From Aquisphaera insulae (GTDB taxonomy: Bacteria > Planctomycetota > Planctomycetia > Isosphaerales > Isosphaeraceae), in the NCBI RefSeq assembly GCF_011064615.1, contig NZ_JAALJH010000032.1, forward strand, positions 1-64,000: a stretch of 64,000 nt of DNA, given 5' to 3'. This document shows positions 55,635 through 63,886 of the stretch, piece after piece. Each line of letters begins with the position of its first letter. Position 1 is the first letter of the stretch. A program made the position numbers and the translations under genes. The notes beneath the pieces were generated by a model. It was given only the letters and a program-made list of their open reading frames with translations. It was not told the origin of the DNA and ran no database searches.

Positions 55635-56864
55635 TCAACGCCCGTTGGAAGGCGGCTGAGGGAAGTCCGCCCCAAGCTCGTCGAGAGCGGCCTCCTTGTC
55701 GAGTCCCGACGGCGATCCTGTGGAATCTCCGTTCTTGGATGGGGGCGGCGGAATCTCGCTGAAAAGTTCTTCGCTCTCCGGCGGAAAAAGACTACCGAGA
55801 AACTCCATGTTCAAATAATCGTGGAAGAACTCACCTGCTCTGAAGGGCCGCCATTCGACCTGCGTATGCTCCTTGATGCCCAGGGCGTTGACGTAGTGCT
55901 CGAGCTGAGCCCTGTCCTCCTCGTCGCCCTTCGTCTTCCAGCGGGGCGAGACGATGAGGAGCTTCCTCTGAGGGTTGTTGTTGAGCGACTGCTTGAGAAT
56001 CCCGTTGATGTGCTCGTCGGCAAAGCCGTAACCGACCGAGACGATGAGGCGTGCCTGGTCAAGCGTCCATCGCCGGAGCTCGTAGGCGAAGAACAGGAAC
56101 GGGTCGAGGTATTGGAGCTTGTACGTGACCCCGAAGATGATTGCGATCTCGTCGGGGTCGATCATGGAGGGGGAATCAAAGTAGATGAGGAAGCCGTTCT
56201 TGTCGCGGGTCCAATCGATAGAGCCATGCATCTTGTAGAGGTAAATCTGTTTCTGGTCGAACTCGCCATCGCTGCTCGAGAAGCGCCTCCAATCCCATTG
56301 ATGGTCCTCGTTGAACCCTCGCTCGACCGAACACGCCGAACAGCCCTTCTCCACGCAAAGATCGTAGTTCAGCGTGAAGATTCGGAGCGGGTGCTGGTAG
56401 GTCTCCTGAAACTTCGTGAGGCCTTCGTAGTAGCTCGCCTTCTTGTCGTAAAGGAGCGGCACCCACTCGTCACGAAGCTTGAAGACGATGTTGCGTCTGA
56501 ACGCGTTAATCTTGCTCAGGTCGGAGCCGGCTACGGCGAGGAGCTTCGGATTCCATGCTCCGACGAACGGGTAGAGCGGATGGTCCTCCCAGCGGCGGAG
56601 CTCGTAGAGCGTGTTGACGAGCGTCTCGACGTTATAGCTGCTGCCGTTATCGAACTTGCCTTTGATGCCGTCAGAAAAGTATATAGAACTCTTGATATAG
56701 TTATATAGCTGCGTATGTTGATTCCAGGTCTGGTCTTCGCTCTTGAGCAACTCCTCAATCTTCGAAATCATCCCTTGGGAAGCGGGGATACCAGCTTCGA
56801 CGCTGGCACCTGCCCCGAGAAGGATGATGATTTCGTCTCTCTTGAATTTCGTTCGACTGGCCAT
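55635..56864 (-). CDS. SIR2-domain effector of Argonaute system
   Basis: 409 residues. The SIR2 fold: nucleotide-binding EIIILLGAGASVEAGIPAS (G17, G19, S21), RIFTLNYD with Asn166, YKMHGSIDW with His213, and IVSVGYGFADEHING. Asn166 and His213 are the residue types needed for NAD hydrolysis in defence SIR2 proteins. The C-terminal ~110 residues are acidic and proline-rich and show no APAZ domain. The ATG overlaps the Argonaute stop by one base (TGATG), so the two are translated together. Likely role: degrading NAD when Argonaute detects foreign nucleic acid, stopping growth of the infected cell. Base composition is less GC-rich than that of the surrounding genes. Confidence 0.88.
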   Translation of the reverse strand: MASRTKFKRDEIIILLGAGASVEAGIPASQGMISKIEELLKSEDQTWNQHTQLYNYIKSSIYFSDGIKGKFDNGSSYNVETLVNTLYELRRWEDHPLYPFVGAWNPKLLAVAGSDLSKINAFRRNIVFKLRDEWVPLLYDKKASYYEGLTKFQETYQHPLRIFTLNYDLCVEKGCSACSVERGFNEDHQWDWRRFSSSDGEFDQKQIYLYKMHGSIDWTRDKNGFLIYFDSPSMIDPDEIAIIFGVTYKLQYLDPFLFFAYELRRWTLDQARLIVSVGYGFADEHINGILKQSLNNNPQRKLLIVSPRWKTKGDEEDRAQLEHYVNALGIKEHTQVEWRPFRAGEFFHDYLNMEFLGSLFPPESEELFSEIPPPPSKNGDSTGSPSGLDKEAALDELGADFPQPPSNGR

Positions 56865-58798
56865 CAGAGGAACCATGGGGTGAGGTTTTCGAGGTTGAGT
56901 TCGTCCAAGCCGAGGCGGTGGAATTCTCGGAAATAATCTGCGATGAGCTTCGCATAGTAGATCGAAATGGGGAGAGACTTTGCGTTGAATCCTCGCCAGT
57001 TGGCACCGGACAGATTGACGGCGTCTTGGACGTGCCCTCTCATCTGGTCGTCGCTCAATTCATCCCGTGCCGGGTAGCGGAACTCGACGTGCACGGGCCT
57101 GCCGATTTTGCCGCGGACGTTAGGCCGGTTCTTCTGCAAGCCCTCGAACCACATGAGAAACTCAGTCTTGGATAATTTGATGTAACTTCCCTCGTAGGGA
57201 ACCATGCTGTTGGCCGATTCGTCGTAGCCGAAGTACTTGCTGTCGTCGTCGAACTTCAGGACGACGAATTCCTTGCCGCCCTCCGCGTCATGAGTGTACG
57301 CCCGAATAGATTCTCTGATGGCGTCCATCTCTTGTTGCCTGAGCGAGAACGTCGCGTGGATGGCGAACTTGTCGTAGCCCTTGGCTGAATAGGACGCGAA
57401 TATGTCCATGAGCCGATGGGTCAGTGTCTTGAGGTACGTCGGCTCGGAAGGTTCGCGACTTAGGATCTTGAGGTCGGTATAGAGGCCGCTTGAATCGGTC
57501 AGCACCGAATAGGCGAAGTGCCGAGTTATCCGGTGATCGCGGTCGAACTCGTGGGCCTGACCGACGCCGATGATGAGGCACCGATTGTTTTGAGGCCGGA
57601 TTTTCCACGGCTGGCCGCCGAGTTTGGAGAAGATGCCAAGCCCGATGTTCGAGACTGACCACTTCAGGGCGTTGGGGTCCTCGACCGTCCTGCTGCAGAT
57701 GAACTGAGACGGAAGGCCGTTGCTCAAGAAGAGGTGCTTGAGGCGGTAGTAACTGTCACTCGCTTCCGGGCCATCATGCCGGTTCCAGGGCACTAGGACG
57801 ATGGGGACGACCAAACGGCTGCCACGGGCGTCCACCAGTCGTTGAACGGTGCCCTCGACGTCGGAGACGCTGAAGCCGTCGACGGCGACACCCTGCACAT
57901 GGACCCGGTCCAGTTGGAAGCGGAACATCTTCTGCATTCCGGGGAATGTCGTGAAGGTGTCTCCCCGAAGAGCTCGGAATAGGTCGTGCGAGAGAGGCCT
58001 GTCCGGCTCCTTGTAAATGAAGCATAGGAGCGTGTTCTCGTCGGCGGGCTCGAGCGGCCCGTGTTCCTTAACGCCTAGGAACTGGGAATTGGAACTCGTC
58101 CCGTCCCCGAAAAGGAAGACCTTCGGCTTCAAGCTCCGCGTGGGGAGCCCTTGGAGTTGGAGGGAAACGTTCAACTCGTCTCCGTTCGAGCATTGAAGGG
58201 GAAAGAGCCTCGATGCGTACCGGGTCAGGAACTGCTGGAGCTTTTGGAAGCGATCGACGTAGAAGTTGCTGTTATCCCGGAAGTGGGAGTCTAAGCTCAG
58301 GCTGAGTTGCTGAACCTTTCGGCTGAAAGTCTTCCCTGGTTGCAGCTTGAAGCGGAAGTCGGCAAGAAATCCAAATGTCTTTGTCGCTCGCAGGTAGTAG
58401 GGCGACAACCAGACCATTTGTCTGCCCTCCGGGAACTCCGCCAGGAGGAAGAAAATCTTCTGGCCAAAGGACTTGCTTTCCTCGAATGAGATGGGACTCA
58501 GCCTCGCGATGCAGGTCTGTTGCAGAAGGCTGCCGACATATCGGCAACTGAGGGGAGGCTTGACGCTGCTGGCGATATCGCGATACGCGAATCCAGGCCG
58601 CGACGTGAAAGAGACATCGTGTGGGACGTATTGGGCGGGTTCCGACTGGTTGCCCCGGGTGTCTGGAAGGTCGTACCGATATACCCCCTCCGGTTTCGAC
58701 TCGTCCGGTGACGCCACGATGCGGGCATAGATCGGAAAATGGAATTGGTAAGGCTCCAACGGCAGGAAGTTCAACGACGTGTTTAATTCTCGAGGCAT
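56864..58798 (-). CDS. Prokaryotic Argonaute, catalytically inactive PIWI
   Basis: 644 residues: longer than short pAgos (~450-500) and shorter than most full-length ones. The MID region shows VVPIVLVPWNR, YRLKHLFLSNGLPSQF (Y351, K354, Q365) and NIGLGIFSKLGGQPW (K392), the 5'-end-binding pocket of a guide. The PIWI part has LIIGVGQAH where active enzymes have an Asp (GxD), and FAIHATFSL where they have a second Asp; it ends with LSGANWRGFNAKSLPISIYY, a conserved PIWI end. So guide binding looks intact and target cutting lost. The N-terminal 230 residues (LNFLPLEPYQFHFPIYARI) are N/L1-like with no clear PAZ. It fits the long-B class, which works with a partner effector; here SIR2. Lower GC than neighbours suggests transfer. 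Confidence 0.88.
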   Translation of the reverse strand: MPRELNTSLNFLPLEPYQFHFPIYARIVASPDESKPEGVYRYDLPDTRGNQSEPAQYVPHDVSFTSRPGFAYRDIASSVKPPLSCRYVGSLLQQTCIARLSPISFEESKSFGQKIFFLLAEFPEGRQMVWLSPYYLRATKTFGFLADFRFKLQPGKTFSRKVQQLSLSLDSHFRDNSNFYVDRFQKLQQFLTRYASRLFPLQCSNGDELNVSLQLQGLPTRSLKPKVFLFGDGTSSNSQFLGVKEHGPLEPADENTLLCFIYKEPDRPLSHDLFRALRGDTFTTFPGMQKMFRFQLDRVHVQGVAVDGFSVSDVEGTVQRLVDARGSRLVVPIVLVPWNRHDGPEASDSYYRLKHLFLSNGLPSQFICSRTVEDPNALKWSVSNIGLGIFSKLGGQPWKIRPQNNRCLIIGVGQAHEFDRDHRITRHFAYSVLTDSSGLYTDLKILSREPSEPTYLKTLTHRLMDIFASYSAKGYDKFAIHATFSLRQQEMDAIRESIRAYTHDAEGGKEFVVLKFDDDSKYFGYDESANSMVPYEGSYIKLSKTEFLMWFEGLQKNRPNVRGKIGRPVHVEFRYPARDELSDDQMRGHVQDAVNLSGANWRGFNAKSLPISIYYAKLIADYFREFHRLGLDELNLENLTPWFL

Positions 58799-58843
58799 CA
58801 GCTTCCGCCTTTGGCCGTTCCGTTAAGGGCTCGACGATGAATT

Positions 58844-59473
58844 CTACTGATAAAGCCTGTCCATCGCCTCTTCGTAGTCGGCATCCGCTGTCTGGACGTA
58901 CCGTTCGATGTTCTGCATGCCGGCGTTGCCGCTCTTCCTCTGGACGAAGGCCCGTCCGAACTTCTGCTCGGCCTGCTTGAGGGCCGTGTGCCGCGTGAGG
59001 TGGGCGTGGAGATTGACCCGCTCCTCCTCGGGCAAGTTCGCGTTGGCCATGGCGGCGATCTGCTTCAAGTAGCGGTCGGCGTCCTTCCTGAGCATGGCCT
59101 GGCCGGTCCGGCTCAGGAATAGCGGCCCGGCCGCCTTGCCTCGCTCGTGCTCGAAGTAGTCGGCCAGGGCCGCCCTCGCCTCGGGCGAAACGTAGACGTC
59201 ATCCCGCCGCTTGCCCTTCCGCTTCACGTTGCGGAAGTAATTCCCGTCGTACTGGTCCATGGTGATCGGCAGGCTCTCCGAGATCCGCATCATCTGGGAA
59301 AAGTGGCCGAGGAAGAGCTCGAAGTCCCGCTTTTTGGCGGCGAGGGTCGTCATGGGCGAGCCTGCCACCTCGGCGTGGCAGTAAGCGACGAGCCAGCCGA
59401 TGAGGCCCGTCCCCGCGTCAGTGGCCGGTAGATGGGAGGGCGTCTCAGGGATGGTGAGCTCGGTCCTGGTCAT
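58844..59473 (-). CDS. Tyrosine recombinase, internally shortened
   Basis: 209 residues against ~300 for the family. Core residues: Arg63 in MMRISES, Lys near KRKGKRRDDVYVS (~85), His158 and Arg161 in AHLTRHT, and Tyr192 in NIERYVQ. The stretch between an N-terminal AAKKRDFELFLGHF and MMRISES is missing about 90-100 residues (most of the core-binding domain), and the third box reads SGNAGMQNIERY where most have LGHxSxQTTxRY, so the conserved His is Asn183. It is probably inactive or specialised. ATG 59473 follows the 75-residue gene by seven bases; its stop is 45 bases before the Argonaute start, so an operon is possible. Confidence 0.75.
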   Translation of the reverse strand: MTRTELTIPETPSHLPATDAGTGLIGWLVAYCHAEVAGSPMTTLAAKKRDFELFLGHFSQMMRISESLPITMDQYDGNYFRNVKRKGKRRDDVYVSPEARAALADYFEHERGKAAGPLFLSRTGQAMLRKDADRYLKQIAAMANANLPEEERVNLHAHLTRHTALKQAEQKFGRAFVQRKSGNAGMQNIERYVQTADADYEEAMDRLYQ

Positions 59474-59480
59474 CGTCGCC

Positions 59481-59708
59481 TCAGAAGCGGATGAGAGTCT
59501 CGACCTCGGTCGGTTCCCGCCCGAAGAGGCGGGCGAGGACGTCTCGCCCGTGGAGCCTGGCATTGTTGGCGTGGATGGAGACCGTCTCCCCGCTCTCCCC
59601 CTGGGCGGCGAGGGAGATGGCGGAACGGTATGTGGTCAGGAAGCAGCGAAACTCCCTCGCGGTGTCGGCCTCTCTCTCCTCGCGTCGGTCTTCGGGCTCT
59701 CGTTTCAT
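59481..59708 (-). CDS. Small protein upstream of recombinase
   Basis: 75 residues, not recognised. MKREPEDRREEREADTARE is a charged N-terminus; the rest, FRCFLTTYRSAISLAAQGES, then GETVSIHANNARLHGRDVLARLFG, is probably helical. It stops seven bases before the recombinase start and points the same way. It may be a partner of the recombinase or Argonaute cluster; position is the only evidence. Confidence 0.5.
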   Translation of the reverse strand: MKREPEDRREEREADTAREFRCFLTTYRSAISLAAQGESGETVSIHANNARLHGRDVLARLFGREPTEVETLIRF

Positions 59709-59753
59709 GGCAGTCTGCGTGCGCGCGTATGCCGGGCCGCTCAAAAAAATCCT

Positions 59754-59853
59754 ATGTTCCCAAAGATTGGCACGGAATCGGGGCCGAAGCAACCGCCGAA
59801 TCGGGTCATCCGGCGGTCCTTCGGGGTCATAAGGTACATTATGTCCCCAAAGA
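59754..59853. repeat. Two 13-base direct repeats, 87 bases apart
   Basis: ATGTTCCCAAAGA (59754-59766) and ATGTCCCCAAAGA (59841-59853) differ by one base. They lie between the defence cluster and the lipoprotein gene, close to the presumed right edge of the island. Possible remnants of recombination sites or operator sites. Confidence 0.4.
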
Positions 59854-59915
59854 CCCTAGACCCTGTGCGGGCCGAAGAAGTCGGAAGCGAGGCGATGATG
59901 GCTTGAAAAACGGGG

Positions 59916-60446
59916 TCAGTATTTACGCCCCCGCGGACCTTTGGCCTTCGGGTCTTCCTTGACGGCTGGCGATTTGGTGGGCGACGATTTGCGTGGGGTC
60001 CGCATGTCAGCGGGAGGGACTTCGACCTCGAATGTAGGCAGCGTATTCGCGGACTCGACAATCATGACCGACCATTGAGACTTCCCAGGGTCGGCATAGC
60101 GACCTTGGAGCCGATCGGAAGGCGGGCCAGACCTTTCCTGGGCCTCCGGCCATCGGATGGTTACGCGATATTTGCCGGGCGGGGCACCATCTTCAGCCTC
60201 ATAGGTCGAGAGCCGGTACGTGCCAACCTCTCCCACGCGGCCGACCGGGGCGAGGCCGTCCGGTCGGGGCGGGTCGGGATTGAGATGGACGGTGGCACCG
60301 ACGGCCGGATTTCCTTGATTCAGGACCTTGCCGGCTGCCGGGAAGAGCGGCACGGGGGCGTACGGCCGTGCGTCGCCGCACCCGAGTAATGCCGAGAGCG
60401 GCAGGCACATGGCCGCGAGCACCATCCCGCGGAGTCGAGACGCCAT
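59916..60446 (-). CDS. Lipoprotein, carboxypeptidase-regulatory-like
   Basis: 176 residues. A lipoprotein signal (CLPLSALLGCGD, lipobox LLGC) is followed by a small beta domain: AAGKVLNQGNPAVGATVHLN, then GTYRLSTYEAEDGAPPGKYR, the pattern of carboxypeptidase regulatory-like/transthyretin-like domains. The C-terminus is basic. It starts on the last base of the DUF1559 stop (TGATG), a common planctomycete pair. Confidence 0.82.
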   Translation of the reverse strand: MASRLRGMVLAAMCLPLSALLGCGDARPYAPVPLFPAAGKVLNQGNPAVGATVHLNPDPPRPDGLAPVGRVGEVGTYRLSTYEAEDGAPPGKYRVTIRWPEAQERSGPPSDRLQGRYADPGKSQWSVMIVESANTLPTFEVEVPPADMRTPRKSSPTKSPAVKEDPKAKGPRGRKY

Positions 60447-61411
60447 CAATAGGAGTCCCCCGACAGAATCATGCCCTCGCTCCGGCCGATTAGGCCGCGG
60501 GTGATATTCCGATTGGTGCTCTCCTTGAGGAATCTCACCGACCCGTCGCACATCGCCAGGTTCGCCCCTCCCGGGTGGAACGAGTACAGGCCGCCGCCCC
60601 ACGACGCGTTCGTGCAGTTGACCGTGCACGGGCCCGGCGAGAGCGACCCGTCGTAGGTCCAGCTATTCCACCCGCTGTTCCTGTAGGAGGTCCAGGGCGT
60701 GAACCAGTTGTCGTCGACGTAGGTCGTATCGAGATTCCGGCGATGGTAGAGCTGCGGGCTCCCCGCACTCTCGCCGACCAGCAGCGTGTTGGAGGTCCCG
60801 TCCGTGATTTTGCTGAGCTTCGGCCATTCGTTGTAGAGCCCCATCGCACTGACGGTCCAGTCGCTCGCGTCGTTCCTGTAGTCGTTGCCGTCGTGCGAGT
60901 AGCCGCGGGGCACGGCGTAGTCGCTGCACTCGGCGGTGAGCGTCTGGTCGATGGTCCAGTCGGGGTAGCGATAGAGGCCCGTGGCCTTGTGGTCCCCGGG
61001 CGTTGACGGGCAGATGTAGGCGTTGACCTTGGTGTTCACCACGGTCTGATTCATCCGGTCGACGAACGCCCAAGATGGGTAGCCGATGTTGAAGGCCTCG
61101 TAAAGCGGCCTCTGTTCCAGATAGGGCAGGATGGCGACCCCGAATCCGTAATAGCATCCGATGTCCCCGCTGGCGTCGTAGTCCCAGGCGTAGAAGGAGC
61201 CGGGTAGCGAGCCGAAGGCCGACTCGTAGTTGAGCATCGCGAGGGCGATTTGCTTCAGGTTGTTCGTGCACTGGGCACGCCTCGCCGCCTCGCGGGCCGA
61301 CTGCACGGCCGGTAGCAGGAGCGAGATGAGCACGGCGATGATGGAGATGACCACCAGCAGCTCAATCAGCGTGAATCCGCGTCGGGCCTTTATCCGTGAA
61401 AGTTCAGGCAT
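60446..61411 (-). CDS. DUF1559 pseudopilin-like protein
   Basis: 321 residues. A type IV pilin-like N-terminus (RRGFTLIELLVVISIIAVLI), then the conserved LLPAVQSAREAARRAQCTNN and LKQIALAMLNYESA, and the C-terminal signature WGGGLYSFHPGGANLAMCDG with SVRFL. Members are numerous in planctomycetes and are believed to be processed like pseudopilins; the exact role is unknown. Coupled with the lipoprotein gene downstream. ATG 61411 is chosen because MPELSRIKARRGF is a normal prepilin leader. Confidence 0.93.
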   Translation of the reverse strand: MPELSRIKARRGFTLIELLVVISIIAVLISLLLPAVQSAREAARRAQCTNNLKQIALAMLNYESAFGSLPGSFYAWDYDASGDIGCYYGFGVAILPYLEQRPLYEAFNIGYPSWAFVDRMNQTVVNTKVNAYICPSTPGDHKATGLYRYPDWTIDQTLTAECSDYAVPRGYSHDGNDYRNDASDWTVSAMGLYNEWPKLSKITDGTSNTLLVGESAGSPQLYHRRNLDTTYVDDNWFTPWTSYRNSGWNSWTYDGSLSPGPCTVNCTNASWGGGLYSFHPGGANLAMCDGSVRFLKESTNRNITRGLIGRSEGMILSGDSY

Positions 61412-61486
61412 CGATGTTCTCGGTGATGATAGGGCGTTGAAACTTCGTCGTGAATTTGGGCCCGCGAACCGACCCACGCTCTTCGC

Positions 61487-63619
61487 TCAGAGCCCGATGC
61501 GTCGGACGGCGAGCCGATGGGGGGTCTTCTCGCGGTTCCCCGCCTCGTCCTCCGCGGCCGCCTCGACGGCGACCTCGCTGACGTCGGCAAGTGTGGCGAG
61601 TACCGCCTCCCATTCGGCGAAGCCGCCTCGGAGCGAACGGGCCTCGACGCCGTTCACGGCGACCTTCCGGATTACTCCCGAGTCGAGCGATACCCCGCGC
61701 ACCACGAGCCTACCCAACTCGCCGAGCCGGGCTTCTGTGACCATGGTGACCGGCGGCTGGTCGTCCACCGGGTCGAGGTTGTCATCCTTCCCCTCGTCGG
61801 CCTCCTTGCTCATGCCCCATGGGTTGTAAATCGCGAACGCATCGACCCTCCGGATGTCCAGCCCGCGATACTCGTGTCGCTCCATCCGGCATCGCCAGAT
61901 GCCGTAGGTGCTGTCGTGAATCGTCAGGCCGTCGATGAGCACCGACGGCGACCCGATGTGGACCGGCCAGCCCGACTTCCAGGCCCGGAAGTCGCGGATG
62001 ATGAACGGGTGCCGGGCGTCGGGGCCGACACCCCCCACGTCGTTCCGCAGGCTCGTCTTCTTACCGGCCGAGTAGTCGTCCAGGTCCTCCTGCGAGGCGA
62101 CCCCCTGCGTGCCCCCCAGGTTCAGGCCGAACCGCCGCATCGCATGGGCCTCGTTCCCCTCGAATCGCAGGAAGGGCAGCGTCCGCACGTCGACCCTCGC
62201 CTTCTTGCCGTCCGGCTGCCTCACCGACCGGACGGGGTCGAAGCCGCCGTCGGTCGTCATCTCGAAGCGGTAGCCGTACTGGTCGGCCTCGACGGCCACG
62301 TTGCGGGTGAAGGCGTTCTTGCTGTTGGCCCACCAGAAGCCAGCCCCGTCGTTGCGGTCGAAGGGGAGTATCTGGTCGGGAAGCTTGCCGCCGCGGAGGG
62401 CCTGAACGGCGAGGTTGCGGTCGAACAGGTTCTCGACCTCGGTGCCGTCCTCCAGGAAGAAGCCGTGGCCGAGCGACCGATAGCCGACGCAGTCTCGCAC
62501 GACGAGCCGGTTGGTGCCGTGGACCGTGAGCCAGCGGTTGTGACTGTCCCAGAAGGAGGCCCCGACGAGGCTCGTGCCCCGCATCGTGTCGCCGACGAGG
62601 TGGAAGTGGAGGTTGTAGCGGCCGAGGACCCCCTTCTTCCCAAGGTGGCGGAACTCGGCGTAGGAAATCGAGCCGGAAGAGTTCCGGTGATACATCGTAT
62701 GCCCGCGGACGCCATCGGGGTCGGCCGACTCGATGACGACGTTGCGGGAGAGGTTGGCGACGACCCCGGCGAAGGACTCGTTAGCCTCGTGCGGAAAGTC
62801 CAGGGGCCTGTCAACGAGGATGCTGAAGTACCCCTCCTCTGGCGGAGTGTCGACCCGCTTCAGGGTCCGTTCCTCGGTGTGCGTCGTGTGGCGGGAGGTC
62901 TTATAGAGGATTTTACCGTCCTCGTCGTCGCGGCCGAAGAGCTGCGGGGCGTCGGTGGCGGTGAAAATCAGGCGGTCGCCAGGACGCCAGCCGGCCGTGT
63001 AGTCGGCCGTCCTGGCCGAGCGGTCACCGACGGCCACGGGCGACTTCAGCTTGGTCCAGGTGCGTCCCATCGAGGCCCCGTGGAGGTCCATCCGGCCGCC
63101 GCAGCAGACCAGGGCCGGGAAGTTGGCCTTGTCCATCCCCTCGATGTAGGTCAGCCGGATTACGGCCCGAATGCCCGCCGGGATTGGCTCCTCGGCCGTC
63201 CCCACCTCCAGGGCGGCCTTCGAAGTCATGGCAGGACCATCGCCCGTCATGTGCATGGCGGCACAGTCGAAGCCGTCCTCGGACGTCTCCTCGCCGTCCT
63301 GGATGCGGATGAGCCCCGCAGAGAGGACCGTGTCGCGGTCTCGGGCGAAACTCAGGGTTCCGCCGATGTGGAGGGCCCTGACCGGCTTCTCGAGGGTCGT
63401 GTCGAATCGCACGGTGTGCCCGGGGCGAATCAAGACGACGGCACCCGGTGGCGGCACCGCCCCTCCCTCCCAGGTCTTCGCGTCCGACCAGTCTCCGCTC
63501 TTGGTCGAGCGAATCGTCGCGGATTCAATCGCCGGAGAGGCTCCGGCGATTCCGGAAACAAGGGCTGTTAAAAGGACAAGGTTGAATATATGAGTGAGAC
63601 GCAATGTCCTCTTCGTCAT
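61487..63619 (-). CDS. G8-domain beta-helix exported protein
   Basis: 710 residues. A signal peptide (ending IAGAS), then a G8 domain (SGDWSDAKTWEGGAVPPPGA, VVLIRPGHTVRFDTTLEKPV; ~38-150), and a right-handed beta-helix with LHFHLVGDTMRGTSLVGASF, VHGTNRLVVRDCVGYRSLGH and ENLFDRNLAVQ coils. This layout resembles CEMIP/TMEM2-type hyaluronan-related proteins and bacterial G8 proteins. A glycan-binding or lyase role outside the cell is likely. It is followed by the DUF1559 gene after 75 bases. Confidence 0.86.
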   Translation of the reverse strand: MTKRTLRLTHIFNLVLLTALVSGIAGASPAIESATIRSTKSGDWSDAKTWEGGAVPPPGAVVLIRPGHTVRFDTTLEKPVRALHIGGTLSFARDRDTVLSAGLIRIQDGEETSEDGFDCAAMHMTGDGPAMTSKAALEVGTAEEPIPAGIRAVIRLTYIEGMDKANFPALVCCGGRMDLHGASMGRTWTKLKSPVAVGDRSARTADYTAGWRPGDRLIFTATDAPQLFGRDDEDGKILYKTSRHTTHTEERTLKRVDTPPEEGYFSILVDRPLDFPHEANESFAGVVANLSRNVVIESADPDGVRGHTMYHRNSSGSISYAEFRHLGKKGVLGRYNLHFHLVGDTMRGTSLVGASFWDSHNRWLTVHGTNRLVVRDCVGYRSLGHGFFLEDGTEVENLFDRNLAVQALRGGKLPDQILPFDRNDGAGFWWANSKNAFTRNVAVEADQYGYRFEMTTDGGFDPVRSVRQPDGKKARVDVRTLPFLRFEGNEAHAMRRFGLNLGGTQGVASQEDLDDYSAGKKTSLRNDVGGVGPDARHPFIIRDFRAWKSGWPVHIGSPSVLIDGLTIHDSTYGIWRCRMERHEYRGLDIRRVDAFAIYNPWGMSKEADEGKDDNLDPVDDQPPVTMVTEARLGELGRLVVRGVSLDSGVIRKVAVNGVEARSLRGGFAEWEAVLATLADVSEVAVEAAAEDEAGNREKTPHRLAVRRIGL

Positions 63620-63886
63620 GTGGGTGTCTCGAGGGTTAATAAGCCAGAGTCGCCGGTTCGCGAGTCCGGGCTAGATAGGCGAGCGAGGCGAGCCTCTACG
63701 TTATTAGCAAAACCAGGACCATTGGTCTTGCTGGGGGGAGACCACGATTCTCCCCGGGTTTTCCGGAGATTACCAGCTCCGCTCGGGACAAAGCTTCGCC
63801 AGCCGTGGCGAAGAATCCGCCTCGTCTCTGTGCTCGGGCCGGTCTTCGCCGAGGCTACGCTAGGTCAAAATAAGACCCGCTGGAGT
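63620..63886. other. Intergenic, no gene seen
   Basis: Upstream of the G8 gene and downstream of the gene cut by the window end. A perfect short hairpin CTTCGCCA-GCCG-TGGCGAAG lies at 63794-63813 and may end the partial gene's transcript; no T-run follows. Promoter of the G8 gene presumably lies near 63650-63720, which is A/T-richer. Confidence 0.4.

Noticed and set aside
55635-58798. Classification as a short pAgo / SIR2-APAZ (SPARSA) system
   Set aside because: The pAgo is 644 residues with an N-terminal part, and the SIR2 protein lacks a C-terminal APAZ domain.
54400-59900. CRISPR array next to the Cas4-like remnant
   Set aside because: No regularly spaced direct repeats were found; only two 13-base repeats 87 bases apart.
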